Source of the DNA: CAYURP01 sp964447175
GTDB lineage: Bacteria > Zixibacteria > MSB-5A5 > SM23-73-2
Length of the DNA: 64,000 bases
Direction: 5' to 3'
Assembly: GCA_964447175.1 (NCBI GenBank)
Contig: CAYURP010000004.1
Span: 1-64,000 of the forward strand
Shown here: piece by piece, positions 9,693-18,972 of the stretch
How positions within the stretch are numbered: position 1 is the stretch's first letter
How the letters are laid out: every line of letters starts with the position of its first letter
Made by a program: the position numbers and the translations under genes
Notes under the pieces: generated by a model
The model's database searches: none
The model's input: the letters and a program-made list of their open reading frames with translations, nothing else
Told to the model about the DNA's origin: nothing

Positions 9693-11852
9693 CTATGAAA
9701 GTGAATCTATACTCTGAGTGATTTTAGTACTCCAGGTTTGATCCGGTTTTAATCTCATTTTCCAATTTGGAAATAATACCGAGGATTGGAAGTTTTTCTC
9801 AAAACCCGATTCTGACAGGGAAACTGTCAGGATGGGGAAATGCCACAGAAAAGCGGACCTATCTGTTTTTAAATTTATATCTATTCTCAGTTTCTGATCT
9901 TTTATCCCGAATTCAAAGACACCCTGACTCTGAAATTTATCTAATAGCTTTTTTTCCTGATGATTTGTTCCGTTAATAAAATAAATCATTTTCCCATCTA
10001 ATCCAGATGATGGAGTGAAATTGAACTCCACTCCAAACCACAGATCAACTGCTTCTTTAAAATTGTTCTTTATCAAATAGCTTATATCCCACAGGGAGCT
10101 ATCGGCTTTGAGTATAATGGTTTTGGTTAAAGTCAGGGGAATTCTTCTATCTTTAATCCAGATCCAGCCATCCCGGCTCAGCGTAAGCTTAAGTTTTTTC
10201 CCTTCCTTTTCGATCCTGGGTTGATAGGGCTGGTTGACAAAATCTCCCTGCTCGGGATATTTACATCGAGAGAAACCATCAATTTGAGTACTATCCCCTA
10301 AGAAATGATCGATCAGAGAACCTCTTCTATACCAGTCATAGGTCAGATACTTCTCCAATCCTTGCTCCTTGGTTAACACCAGGTCATGTATGCTGGCCAC
10401 TTCTGTTTTGTTTTGGTTCTTTGATTTTTTTAAATCCGATATCTTTTTATGATATCCCTCCTCCCATCTGGAAAGGGAATTAATCAAATTGAAGGATTCA
10501 GGGACAAAATCCAACTCGTATAGAGCTCCTCCATATGAAGGCGAAAAATAAAGATTTAACCAGGCAGTGCTGATTAAAATATCGTCCTTTCCATCCTTAT
10601 CCAGATCGAACAGCCGATAATCCACCCAATTTTCACTTTTGTGAGTTAACTGATTATAGATTTTATCCCCGTGTATCAGGTGATTATACACTGCCTCCCT
10701 GAGGTGATAGAGGTATAACCCTCCGAAAACTCCATGCCAGTAAGGGCAGTTGCACTGGGATTTCCAGAGTTCATCCTGGGCTTGTTTAAGCTTTCCTTTT
10801 TCATGTTTTGCATTTGAGGAGCTTAACGAATGTATCCTTTCTGAAAGGTCTAACATCCTTTTATGGAGGTGATTTACCTCCGGGTATTTGGTTAAAAAGT
10901 TTCTCCAGAATCCACCTCTTACGAAAACGCCATACTTATCAAAAAGCTTTGAATCTTTAAGAAAATTCTCCAAGTTCTCATATTCTCTGAATCCCTGAGC
11001 CGGGAGAGACCACTGGGACATCTCGGCATAGGAGGAGGTGGGCAGATAAATTCTTCCTAAAGGGGGTAGTTTTTCCAATGCTTCGCTGAAATGAAGCATA
11101 TTTATCCAATCGCTGTTTTTATCTATGGCTTTAAAAAATTTTAACATCCACTCATCCTCATAACAGTGTTTGTATGTACCGGGCCAGATGCCAAATTTTT
11201 CCCCGTCGTCAGCATAAACAATTAGAGGGTTATCTTCCTCCTGGGTGATTTTCTTAAAATATTGTAGTGTTTCCTCAGGTTCTTTAAAAGGTATAGTATA
11301 TCTTAGGACTTGGCTGATAGGGAAGAGGTTGGTCACATAACCTTGTTCTTCTGTAACATAATATCCCAAAAGCTCTTTCTCGGATAATCCGGAGTATTTG
11401 AAATGGGTGTCATCCAGGATTACAAATTTAATCCCGGACTCAGAGATTATTTTAGGAAGATGGGGTTCCCAAACCCTTTCTGCCAGCCACATTCCCAAAG
11501 GGGTGGTTTTAAACTCCCCTTTTATGAATTGGGTTAGTTTTTGGATTTGACCCTTTTTGTCCCAATCCGGTATAACCGGAAGAATGGGCTCATAAAATCC
11601 ACCGGTTAAAATTTCTACCTGCCTATTTTTAACCATCTGGGCGATCTCATCCATGGTTTCCGGATGATTGTTTTTTAGCCATTCCAAAAGGATACCGGAG
11701 TAATGTAAGGAGATTTTAAAGTTGGGATATTCTTTGAGCAGCTTCAAAAAGGGCCAATAACAGCGCTGGTAAGCGTCCTGGAAGATGTGCTGGAAGTTTC
11801 CTATGGGCTGATGATTGTGAACCCCAAAGCAAAAGTTTATCTTTTGAGCCAT
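9693..11852 (-). CDS. GH57 glucanotransferase / alpha-amylase family protein
   Basis: The N-terminus FGVHNHQPIGNF is the classic GH57 opening. WLAERVWEP at 122-130 carries the predicted nucleophile E125, and YADDGEKFGIWP at 213-224 carries the acid/base aspartate (D215 or D216). These match the 4-alpha-glucanotransferase/alpha-amylase branch known from Thermococcus. At 719 residues it is a little longer than the archaeal enzymes (about 650), with the usual C-terminal beta-rich domains. It lacks a signal peptide, so it probably acts on cytoplasmic glycogen or maltodextrin. It is the last gene of the long minus-strand run, 14 bases after mlaD. Which of the two GH57 activities it has cannot be read from sequence alone. 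Confidence 0.9.
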   Translation of the reverse strand: MAQKINFCFGVHNHQPIGNFQHIFQDAYQRCYWPFLKLLKEYPNFKISLHYSGILLEWLKNNHPETMDEIAQMVKNRQVEILTGGFYEPILPVIPDWDKKGQIQKLTQFIKGEFKTTPLGMWLAERVWEPHLPKIISESGIKFVILDDTHFKYSGLSEKELLGYYVTEEQGYVTNLFPISQVLRYTIPFKEPEETLQYFKKITQEEDNPLIVYADDGEKFGIWPGTYKHCYEDEWMLKFFKAIDKNSDWINMLHFSEALEKLPPLGRIYLPTSSYAEMSQWSLPAQGFREYENLENFLKDSKLFDKYGVFVRGGFWRNFLTKYPEVNHLHKRMLDLSERIHSLSSSNAKHEKGKLKQAQDELWKSQCNCPYWHGVFGGLYLYHLREAVYNHLIHGDKIYNQLTHKSENWVDYRLFDLDKDGKDDILISTAWLNLYFSPSYGGALYELDFVPESFNLINSLSRWEEGYHKKISDLKKSKNQNKTEVASIHDLVLTKEQGLEKYLTYDWYRRGSLIDHFLGDSTQIDGFSRCKYPEQGDFVNQPYQPRIEKEGKKLKLTLSRDGWIWIKDRRIPLTLTKTIILKADSSLWDISYLIKNNFKEAVDLWFGVEFNFTPSSGLDGKMIYFINGTNHQEKKLLDKFQSQGVFEFGIKDQKLRIDINLKTDRSAFLWHFPILTVSLSESGFEKNFQSSVLFPNWKMRLKPDQTWSTKITQSIDSLS

Positions 11853-11866
11853 AAAAGGTTTTAACT

Positions 11867-12763
11867 TCAGAAAAGCTCGAACTTGAAGTATCTTTTAGGA
11901 TTCTTCTTGATATCCTCAATTAGCTCATCGATGGATCTGGTAGTTTTCTTAAGATCCTGATATAAGCTTTTATCATTTATCATTTGACCCAATGTCCCTT
12001 CACCTTTTTCGATTTTTTCAGATAGCGTTTTTAAAGAAGCTGATAGCTCCTCTAAAGTTGAGGTGATTTTCACCAGGTCGTTTGAGGCGTGGCTGAACTT
12101 ATCCAGGGTAGTATCCAGTTTGGGCTTACTTTGATCCACCATTATCTTCAATTCGGAGGATGCGTATGAAAGGTCATTTATCGACTGATCTATTTTGGGT
12201 TTGTTCTCCTTAAGCAGAGAAGCTAAATCCGAGGATAATTGGCTAACGTTTTTTATGGTCTCTTTTATCTTTTGCTCAGACCATTCGGTTCCCAGAGCGC
12301 CCTTTAGGTAACCGGTTAAGGTTCTGATCTCAGCGATCATCTGGCCCATCATCCCCATTACTTCAGGAATGCCGGTATCATAAAAGCCTCTGGGTAATTG
12401 GGAGAGGTCTAAGGGTTTATCGCTGTGCCCGGGCTGAATGGCGATGAATCTTTCTCCCATCAAACCGATGTTCATCACTTTAAATTCTACATCCTCCATT
12501 AACTCTACGTCCGTGGTGAGATTAAATTTCACCAACACATCACCCTGGTAAAGTTTTATTTGCTCAACCTCTCCCTTTTTCACCCCCAGAACCGTTACCG
12601 GATCTCCGATTTCTAAGGCTCCCACGTTGGGAAAAAGGACGTTTAAAGCATATCTTTCCTGCCTGAACCTGTATTCCTTAACCCATATGATTCCCCATAC
12701 CAGAATGACAACAGCCAACGCTACGGCGATCCCCACCCTCAATTCAACTGATTGATCTCTCAT
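11867..12763 (-). CDS. mlaD: MCE/MlaD-family lipid-transport substrate-binding protein
   Basis: A short cytoplasmic start is followed by one membrane anchor (about residues 9-27), then an MCE domain (VLFPNVGALEIGDPVTVLGV, with G.KVG-like segments to about residue 115). A long coiled-coil-like helical region with a repeated SSDL/SNDL spacing follows. MCE proteins of this type bind phospholipid in the periplasm for MlaFEB-like ABC transporters. No permease or ATPase partner of that kind is encoded in this window, so the partners must lie elsewhere. It is 22 bases after hprK in the same run. Confidence 0.88.
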   Translation of the reverse strand: MRDQSVELRVGIAVALAVVILVWGIIWVKEYRFRQERYALNVLFPNVGALEIGDPVTVLGVKKGEVEQIKLYQGDVLVKFNLTTDVELMEDVEFKVMNIGLMGERFIAIQPGHSDKPLDLSQLPRGFYDTGIPEVMGMMGQMIAEIRTLTGYLKGALGTEWSEQKIKETIKNVSQLSSDLASLLKENKPKIDQSINDLSYASSELKIMVDQSKPKLDTTLDKFSHASNDLVKITSTLEELSASLKTLSEKIEKGEGTLGQMINDKSLYQDLKKTTRSIDELIEDIKKNPKRYFKFELF

Positions 12764-12785
12764 AGTATTTCTTTTCTCCGGTATT

Positions 12786-13748
12786 TCACTCTATATCGCT
12801 TTCCAGATAATCTCTAACCTTCATCTTCCGGTTAATTTCCTCGGTGAGCCTTTTGGAGAATTTTTCAGCTGGATGCTGACCGTAAATCTTGAGCATATGG
12901 TTCATGGCTATTACCTCAGAGATGACGGTGATATTCTTTCCAGGGGAGATGGGAATGGTAACCACAGGTAACTCCACTCCCAGGATTTTAGTGAACTTGT
13001 CTTCAATGCCCAGCCTTTCATATTCCAATTCCTCTTCCCACCAGACCAATCTGACCTCTACCTCAATTCTCTTTTGAATCCTGATGGCTCTAATTCCAAA
13101 GAGTTTTTCCAAATCTATAATACCCACGCCTCTTATCTCCATGTGATGACCCAGAAACTCGTATCCGGTTCCCACGATTACATCCGGGGTTTTTCTGATC
13201 ACCTTGATGATGTCGTCTGCAACCAGCCGGTGTCCTCTTTCCACCAGATCCAGAGCGCATTCGGATTTACCTATGCCTGATTTCCCGGTGTAAAAAAGAC
13301 CCACACCATAAACATCCACCAGAGTACCATGTAAAGTAACTGAAGGGGCAAAGATGTTATCCAGATAAAGAGATAAACGATTAGTCAACTCTGCTGTGGA
13401 GAGGCGGGTTTGAAAAACTGAAGTGTGGTGGCTCTCCGCTATCTGAATCAGCTCCCGGGGAGGAATCAAACCTTTGGTTACAATCAGGCAGGGTATCTCA
13501 AAGTTAAATAAATTTTCTAAAAGTTTTATCCTTTTCTCCTGGTTCAAACTCTTGAGATATGCCAGCTCGGTTTCTCCCAGAACCTGGGGTCTGTTATGAG
13601 CGAATCTGTCAGTAAAGCCAGCCAGCGCCAGACCCGGACGGTGAATCTGATTATGGATTATCTTTTTTTTAAGTCCATCCCCGGAGGTTAATAAAGTTAG
13701 CTCAAAGAACTCCTTCCTGTCCTTATATAGCTTCTCCACAGTTATCAT
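12786..13748 (-). CDS. hprK: HPr kinase/phosphorylase
   Basis: The N-terminal half is the MurF-like regulatory domain of HprK. The P-loop GKSGIGKS is at 155-162, the acidic pair in LVADD near 177-179, and the family signature EIRGVGIIDLEKLFG at 204-218. The length of 320 residues is normal. The enzyme phosphorylates a serine of HPr and reverses this, linking carbon status to regulation. In many diderms it sits in the rpoN-hpf neighbourhood, as here. No HPr, enzyme I or EIIA gene is in the window, so the target is not known from context. Confidence 0.95.
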   Translation of the reverse strand: MITVEKLYKDRKEFFELTLLTSGDGLKKKIIHNQIHRPGLALAGFTDRFAHNRPQVLGETELAYLKSLNQEKRIKLLENLFNFEIPCLIVTKGLIPPRELIQIAESHHTSVFQTRLSTAELTNRLSLYLDNIFAPSVTLHGTLVDVYGVGLFYTGKSGIGKSECALDLVERGHRLVADDIIKVIRKTPDVIVGTGYEFLGHHMEIRGVGIIDLEKLFGIRAIRIQKRIEVEVRLVWWEEELEYERLGIEDKFTKILGVELPVVTIPISPGKNITVISEVIAMNHMLKIYGQHPAEKFSKRLTEEINRKMKVRDYLESDIE

Positions 13749-13766
13749 CTTAGGTGTTCCATATAA

Positions 13767-14132
13767 TTATAATATTTGTTCCTCCTGCTCCGATTCTGAA
13801 CCTTTGTTTTCCGATTGTGTTTTTATGGCTTGTCCTTCTTTGGGCTTTTTGTCCTGCAATTTAGCTTTGTATTTTTTTAATTGAGTTTCCATCTTGCCTA
13901 CCACCTTCTCAATTGAATCGTGAAGATCATAAGATCGGTATTTACTGCTTAGAGTTGTGCCGTATACTTTGGTTTTGAGTTCTGCTGTAATTCTGTTTTT
14001 CTCCTGATCCAGAATCAGGTGGCAATCTATGATATGATTAAAAAATTTTCCCAGTCTTTTGATCTCCTTTTGGGAGAAATCTTTAAGATCATCATTCAGA
14101 TCGAAATGTCGCGCGGTGGTCCTGATCTGCAT
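13767..14132 (-). CDS. hpf: Ribosome hibernation-promoting factor (short HPF/RaiA type)
   Basis: The first 95 residues follow the HPF/RaiA fold (MQIRTTARHFDLNDDLKDF start, then HLILDQEKNRITAELK and YRSYDLHDSIEKVVGKMETQL). The last 25 residues are polar and acidic, with no long-form dimerisation domain. It binds 30S or 100S ribosomes when growth stops. Placement downstream of rpoN is the usual one, but a dockerin gene separates the two here. The 18-base gap to hprK suggests co-transcription. Confidence 0.93.
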   Translation of the reverse strand: MQIRTTARHFDLNDDLKDFSQKEIKRLGKFFNHIIDCHLILDQEKNRITAELKTKVYGTTLSSKYRSYDLHDSIEKVVGKMETQLKKYKAKLQDKKPKEGQAIKTQSENKGSESEQEEQIL

Positions 14133-14216
14133 AAGATACTCCTTTCTTTTGTTTGGTCAATCATTTTGACCTGCGATTGCAGCCTGAATGAAAAAGTAAA
14201 AAGTGTAACTTCGGGA

Positions 14217-15050
14217 TCAATACTTCCTTACGCATACCGGGGCTGCTCCGTTATTGAAAAGGTAGTTTATCAGGTAAACTACGTCGGCGATGCTTACCCC
14301 CCTGGCCTGGTTCACATCACCTGAGAGCTCCGGACACAATTGGGGTCCGTTATTGAACAACCAGTTTATCATATAGACTGCGTCCACTATGCTGGTTTTG
14401 CCATCCGCATTCACATCCCCGCATTTACACTGCAGCAGATTGCCACACCAGGTTTGATTTAAATACAGGGTTCCGAAGTTGAATTGAGTTTCCACCAGGT
14501 GCCCCTCAGTATCCGAAACGAAGCCATTCACTACTATATGAGCGCTCCGATCCTGGGTGGTGTCGGGCATACACAAAACGTCCAGATACAGTTTAAAAAG
14601 AACGCCTGACCCCGGGGGTATGGGACTTCCTTCATGTGCCATTCCTGCTACCTTGACCCAGTCACAATCCAGAAAAGCGGTATCTCCCAACTCTCCGTGA
14701 GTCTGTATCCATTCGAAATTCTGAACTAAAGTTCCTGCTGTCTGGATCCGGCAGAAACGAACAGCTGATGTATCCCAGGGAACGCTACTGGAGTCGATTT
14801 GAACATTGATCTTTTGTGTGGTGAAATCGTTTTCCGCTGGACGTCCCAGGGTGAACATCAGTTCGATTCCTCTAATGGGAACATCATTTTGAAGCAAGAT
14901 CGTAACTGGTTGATAAGTTTTTCCGCTGGCCAGAGAGGTATCTCCCACAGTCACATAGGCTTGCATCTGGGGGAAGGCAAGGTCAGCCCCTTTTGTTAAA
15001 AAGAAAAGCCAGAAAAAAATAAAAACTGAAACGATTTGTCTTTTTCTCAT
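14217..15050 (-). CDS. Secreted dockerin protein with possible cohesin-like front half
   Basis: I prefer the ATG at 15050 because GGAG lies eight bases upstream and it begins a clean signal peptide (MRKRQIVSVFIFFWLFF). An in-frame ATG at 15086 would add 12 basic residues. Residues about 20-200 form a predicted beta-sandwich with cohesin-like features (QPVTILLQNDVPIRGIELMF, later GVLFKLYLDV). Residues 210-277 are a dockerin with loops DVNADGKTSIVD and DVNQARGVSIAD. The second loop lacks the usual fifth-position aspartate and glycine. The gene interrupts the normal rpoN-hpf order. A cohesin-like assignment is inference from pattern only. Confidence 0.82.
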   Translation of the reverse strand: MRKRQIVSVFIFFWLFFLTKGADLAFPQMQAYVTVGDTSLASGKTYQPVTILLQNDVPIRGIELMFTLGRPAENDFTTQKINVQIDSSSVPWDTSAVRFCRIQTAGTLVQNFEWIQTHGELGDTAFLDCDWVKVAGMAHEGSPIPPGSGVLFKLYLDVLCMPDTTQDRSAHIVVNGFVSDTEGHLVETQFNFGTLYLNQTWCGNLLQCKCGDVNADGKTSIVDAVYMINWLFNNGPQLCPELSGDVNQARGVSIADVVYLINYLFNNGAAPVCVRKY

Positions 15051-15205
15051 CAGGTTGCTCCTTTTTCGGAATTTTCTCATTAGCATTCTTTCCCCTAACT
15101 CCAGTACGTAAGGGAAACTCTTTCGTTATTAATTATTCGAACGCTTTCACCAATGGTTTGGTTCTAATTGGGAAATAATAACTAAACCTGAAAAGGAAAC
15201 ACATC

Positions 15206-16657
15206 TCACTCCACATCAGATAGAGAGGGTGGTAATATTGCCTCTTCAGAACTCTCCTCTTTGCTGGTAAGAAATTTCTTTCTAAACCTGGCCGGGAGTA
15301 TTTTAAGTTCCTCTCTATATTTGGTAACTGTTCTTCGGGCGATATTTATCCCTTCTTTCTTTAACCTCAGATAAATTTCCTGATCCGAAAGGGGAGCGGT
15401 GGGGTTTTCTTTTCTTACTATCTCCTCGATAATCCTTTTGACATTTCTTCTAGACAGTTCCTCGCCGTCCTCTTTTTTCAATCCGGAGGTGAAAAAGTAC
15501 TTAATCTCAAATACTCCCTGAGGGGTTTGCACATATTTATCATTAGCCACTCTGGAGATGGTAGCTACATTCATTCCCACCCTTTCGGCAATGGTCTCCA
15601 TGATCAGAGGTTTTATATGTTCAATTCCATGTTCAAAGAATTCTTTTTGTTCCTCCACAATGGCTTCCATTACCTTTATCATGGTGCTTCTTCTCTGATT
15701 CAGAGCATTGAGAAACCATCGAGCCTGCTCCAGTTTCTGCCTTATATAATTTTTAGTTTCGGGTGAGGAACCGGAACTTTTTTTGATCATCTGCTTGTAG
15801 GTGGGATTGATTCTCAAGCGTGGGACGTTTTTGTCGTTATGAAAAACTACGTATTCATTGCCAATTTTTTCCACCATCAGGTCCGGCACGACGGGGGAGG
15901 CGCCCTTGGTGAATCTTCCTGAGGCTGGTCTGGGAGAGAGATTTTTTATTATCTCCATCGCCTTTTGAACTTCCTCGAAGCTGACCTTGAGCAATTTGGA
16001 TAGTTGAAAAGGGCTTTTTTTATCCAGCTGGGATAGATGCTGGTTTATTATCTGATAGGCTAAGCTTTCTTTTAAGTCTTTCTGTTCCAGCTGAATGAGT
16101 AGTGATTCCTTTAAATTCCTGGCTCCCACGCCCGGGGGATCAAACGTTTGGATCAGCTTGAGTATACTTTTGATCTTTTCCGGATCGAATTTTAAGGCAG
16201 ATATTATCTCCTCAATGGAGCAACTGAGATAACCATTCTCATCTATATTGCCGATGATATACTCTCCGATTTCGATTTCCTCCCGAGTCAGTTTATTGAA
16301 TTTGAGCTGCTCTAAAAGGTGGTCATACAGGCTTTTTTCCACTACCGGAACGGGTTCAAAATGTTCCACTCCCCTCTCTTTCTGGTATTTTGCCTTATAA
16401 TCCGTATCATCGCCTAAATAATCCTCCCAGTCGATCTTGGATAGTTCTGGATCTTCCTTGGGTTCCTCCTTCACCTGCTCCAATTCCGGTTCCTCGGTTT
16501 CCTGAAGGGAATCCACTTCCTCCAGAAGGGGATTTGTGGAAAGTTCCTGGCGCAGGGTCTGCTCCAACTTCAAAATAGGCATCTGAAGCATACGCAGGGA
16601 TTGAATGAGCTGTGGTGCAAGCACCTGCTTCAGTCTGGTTTCTAAACCGAGTCTCAT
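15206..16657 (-). CDS. rpoN: RNA polymerase sigma-54 factor
   Basis: Region I is the glutamine/leucine-rich start (LKQVLAPQLIQSLRMLQMPI) that contacts enhancer-binding activators. An acidic linker follows, then the core-binding domain (IIGNIDENGYL, DPPGVGARNLKESLLIQL) and the HTH region. The RpoN box ARRTVTKYRE is near residues 440-449, followed by a tail about 30 residues longer than usual. The protein recognises -24/-12 promoters. It follows lptB by 40 bases, the classical lptB-rpoN arrangement. Confidence 0.97.
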   Translation of the reverse strand: MRLGLETRLKQVLAPQLIQSLRMLQMPILKLEQTLRQELSTNPLLEEVDSLQETEEPELEQVKEEPKEDPELSKIDWEDYLGDDTDYKAKYQKERGVEHFEPVPVVEKSLYDHLLEQLKFNKLTREEIEIGEYIIGNIDENGYLSCSIEEIISALKFDPEKIKSILKLIQTFDPPGVGARNLKESLLIQLEQKDLKESLAYQIINQHLSQLDKKSPFQLSKLLKVSFEEVQKAMEIIKNLSPRPASGRFTKGASPVVPDLMVEKIGNEYVVFHNDKNVPRLRINPTYKQMIKKSSGSSPETKNYIRQKLEQARWFLNALNQRRSTMIKVMEAIVEEQKEFFEHGIEHIKPLIMETIAERVGMNVATISRVANDKYVQTPQGVFEIKYFFTSGLKKEDGEELSRRNVKRIIEEIVRKENPTAPLSDQEIYLRLKKEGINIARRTVTKYREELKILPARFRKKFLTSKEESSEEAILPPSLSDVE

Positions 16658-16697
16658 AATTCTTCTCTTTTCTTATTTCATCGGTATAATTCGTAAT

Positions 16698-17423
16698 CTA
16701 ATTTAATCTGAACTTCTCACCCAGATATATCTTTTTTGCCTCCGGATCTGAAGCTAAGAACTCCGCCGATCCTGATTTCAAAATCTCACCTTCACACATA
16801 ATATACGCATGATCGGTGATGGATAAAGTCTCTCTCACGTTATGATCGGTGATTAAAACACCTAAGCCTTTGTTTTTTAACTCGTAGACTATCTTCTGGA
16901 TTCCCTCCACTTTTATAGGATCGATCCCGGAAAAAGGCTCGTCCAGTAATATGAAGCGGGGCTCATTCACTAAAGCCCTGGTTATCTCCAATCTCCTCCT
17001 TTCCCCTCCGGATAGGGAATAAGCTTTTCTGTTTGCCAGGTGGGCTATATCCAGATCGTTTAAGAGCGCATTTAGTTTTTTTTCCCTTTGGCCTTTGTCT
17101 TTTTTCTGCATCTCCAAAATAGCCAGGATGTTCTGTCTTACAGTCAGCTTTCTGAAGATCGAGGGCTCCTGGGACAGGTAGCCGATCCCATTTTGTGCTC
17201 TTTTATACATGGCCAGATGGGTAATATCCTGATCGTCGATTAACACTTTTCCCTGATCCGGTTTGATGAATCCGATGATCATGTAAAAAGTGGTGGTTTT
17301 CCCGGCACCATTAGGACCCAAAAGCCCCACAATCTCTCCTTGTTTTACCTGAATGGAGACCTCATTTACCACCCGACGTTTTTTGTAAATCTTGACCAGA
17401 TTTTCCGTTCTGAGAATTGACAT
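16698..17423 (-). CDS. lptB: LPS export ABC transporter ATPase LptB
   Basis: This is a single ABC domain of 241 residues with Walker A GPNGAGKTT, Q-loop region YLSQEPSIF, signature LSGGERRR, Walker B FILLDEPFSGIDPI and the switch histidine in LITDHNVRET. These sequences, including the FSGIDP Walker B context, are characteristic of LptB. It powers extraction of LPS from the inner membrane with LptFG. Those permease genes are not in this window. It lies between lptC and rpoN. Confidence 0.96.
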   Translation of the reverse strand: MSILRTENLVKIYKKRRVVNEVSIQVKQGEIVGLLGPNGAGKTTTFYMIIGFIKPDQGKVLIDDQDITHLAMYKRAQNGIGYLSQEPSIFRKLTVRQNILAILEMQKKDKGQREKKLNALLNDLDIAHLANRKAYSLSGGERRRLEITRALVNEPRFILLDEPFSGIDPIKVEGIQKIVYELKNKGLGVLITDHNVRETLSITDHAYIMCEGEILKSGSAEFLASDPEAKKIYLGEKFRLN

Positions 17424-17444
17424 CTCTAATAAAGCTGAAAGCGA

Positions 17445-17993
17445 TTAGGGATTTGAGTTTTTCTTTTTTACGATCTCACCTTTCACTTCCGTTTTTATCT
17501 TGATATTTTTTAATTCCTGATCTGCCTCAAGTCCGTATCCGGTCATTACGTCTTCATCCTTGGTAATTTTAACAAAGTCCTCGGTAGTTATTTTTCTTTT
17601 GTTAGGATCCCAGTTCAAGGTTTGAGTCTCCAGCTTAACTTTTTCGTCTGTTATCACCTGCACATTACCCCACACGCCTAACATCTGTGACTTCTCTTTG
17701 ATCCAGCCGCTGTCCGCCACCAAAAGGGAGGTATGCTCTCCCTTCTCGTCGAAAAAATCCACCAGCAGACTTTCAGCCTGGGTAAGATCTTTATTGCTCC
17801 ATTTGGATATTGTCTTTGCTTTTATCACCGTCGTCTTTACCCCGTTCTGAGTGAAAACCATGGTGGCATTGCTCAGCACCTGATCAGGTAAATTCCTGGG
17901 TAATGGTGCTTTTGGGGGTTGCTCCCTCTGGCAGCCACCTAAAAGAACCACTATTCCTGATAGTAATATAATATGTCTTTTGAAATTGTCCAT
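17445..17993 (-). CDS. lptC: LptC-like LPS transport protein with lipobox
   Basis: The N-terminal hydrophobic segment ends in LLGGC (Cys21), a lipoprotein signal rather than the plain membrane anchor of the E. coli protein. The rest is the LptC/OstA jelly-roll pattern (AKTISKWSNKDLTQAES, LVADSGWIKEKSQMLGVWGNVQV, ITTEDFVKI, TGYGLEAD). It would receive LPS from LptBFG and pass it along the periplasmic bridge. A separate lptA gene, normally between lptC and lptB, is absent at this place. Confidence 0.88.
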   Translation of the reverse strand: MDNFKRHIILLSGIVVLLGGCQREQPPKAPLPRNLPDQVLSNATMVFTQNGVKTTVIKAKTISKWSNKDLTQAESLLVDFFDEKGEHTSLLVADSGWIKEKSQMLGVWGNVQVITDEKVKLETQTLNWDPNKRKITTEDFVKITKDEDVMTGYGLEADQELKNIKIKTEVKGEIVKKKNSNP

Positions 17994-18046
17994 ACCAATC
18001 TAATTTAATACGGGAAGCCAATAGCCCGGTATACATTTTTTTGATT

Positions 18047-18967
18047 CTAAAACTTTTCTCCAGATGAGGCTGGTCTTGACTTCCATCTCTCATGCATCCA
18101 AAGCCACTGAGAAGGATATTGTCGGATAATCTCCTCCAAAACTTCAGTATATTTCTGAGCCAAATCAGCGATGTCTTTATTTTTATCTCCCCGGGGCTGA
18201 AACTTCAACTCTGGTTTTACCATGATTTTATATTTTTCATTTTCATTCCTCAGGATAAACATAGGCACTAGGGGAGATCCCAATTTCAGATGGAGAACGG
18301 CGGGACCTGTGGGCGTTCGAGCGAGTTTTCCAAAAAAATTTACAAAGGCTCCCTTGACCCGGCTTGAATCCTGATCAGCTAATACCCCTAAAATCCTTTT
18401 GCCTTTTAAGACCTTAATTATTTCCTTCAAATCATCAGAGGAGGATATGTTTTCAAGACCCACGGATTGCCTATTTTTCACCAGTAATCTGTTCAACCTG
18501 GGATCATAAGCTTCCCGACCGATTACTGAAAGTTTATATCCTTTTAATGAAAGATATGCAGCTAAAAGCTCGAAGTTACCGATGTGTCCGGTTAATCCAA
18601 TTACCCCTTTTCCCTTTTTACAGGCAAGATCAAGATGTTCAATACCTTCTGCCCGAATAATCCTATCGACCTGTGCAGGGCTAAGTTTTCTGAAACGCGC
18701 TACATCAATAGCATTTTTGCCTATGTTTTCGAATGTCTCCATTGCTATTTTTTCTATCTGCTTTTTATTTTTGATTTGTCCCAGGGTGAATTTCAGGTTT
18801 TTTAGTGTGGTCTTACGAGCATTCCTCAGCAAAAAGAATGCCCCTCTTCCCATAATTTTTCCCAAAACTATGGCATTTTCCCGGGAGAGTAAATTGAAAA
18901 ATATTATTAATGATGTTATGAATCTAAAGATAAGCCAGTGTTTGATTCTTTTCTTTGTTTTTCTCAA
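18047..18967 (-). CDS. lpxL: Lipid A biosynthesis acyltransferase (LpxL/HtrB family)
   Basis: This 306-residue protein has one N-terminal membrane segment and the family's catalytic H-x4-E motif in GHIGNFELLA. Later signatures are VLADQDSSRVKGAFVNFFGK, ARTPTGPAVL and a C-terminal PSQWLWMHERWK segment. Members of this family add secondary acyl chains to KDO2-lipid A. That agrees with its place directly after kdsD. Which acyl position is used cannot be told. It is five bases downstream of kdsD. Confidence 0.93.
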   Translation of the reverse strand: MRKTKKRIKHWLIFRFITSLIIFFNLLSRENAIVLGKIMGRGAFFLLRNARKTTLKNLKFTLGQIKNKKQIEKIAMETFENIGKNAIDVARFRKLSPAQVDRIIRAEGIEHLDLACKKGKGVIGLTGHIGNFELLAAYLSLKGYKLSVIGREAYDPRLNRLLVKNRQSVGLENISSSDDLKEIIKVLKGKRILGVLADQDSSRVKGAFVNFFGKLARTPTGPAVLHLKLGSPLVPMFILRNENEKYKIMVKPELKFQPRGDKNKDIADLAQKYTEVLEEIIRQYPSQWLWMHERWKSRPASSGEKF

Positions 18968-18972
18968 GGTGT

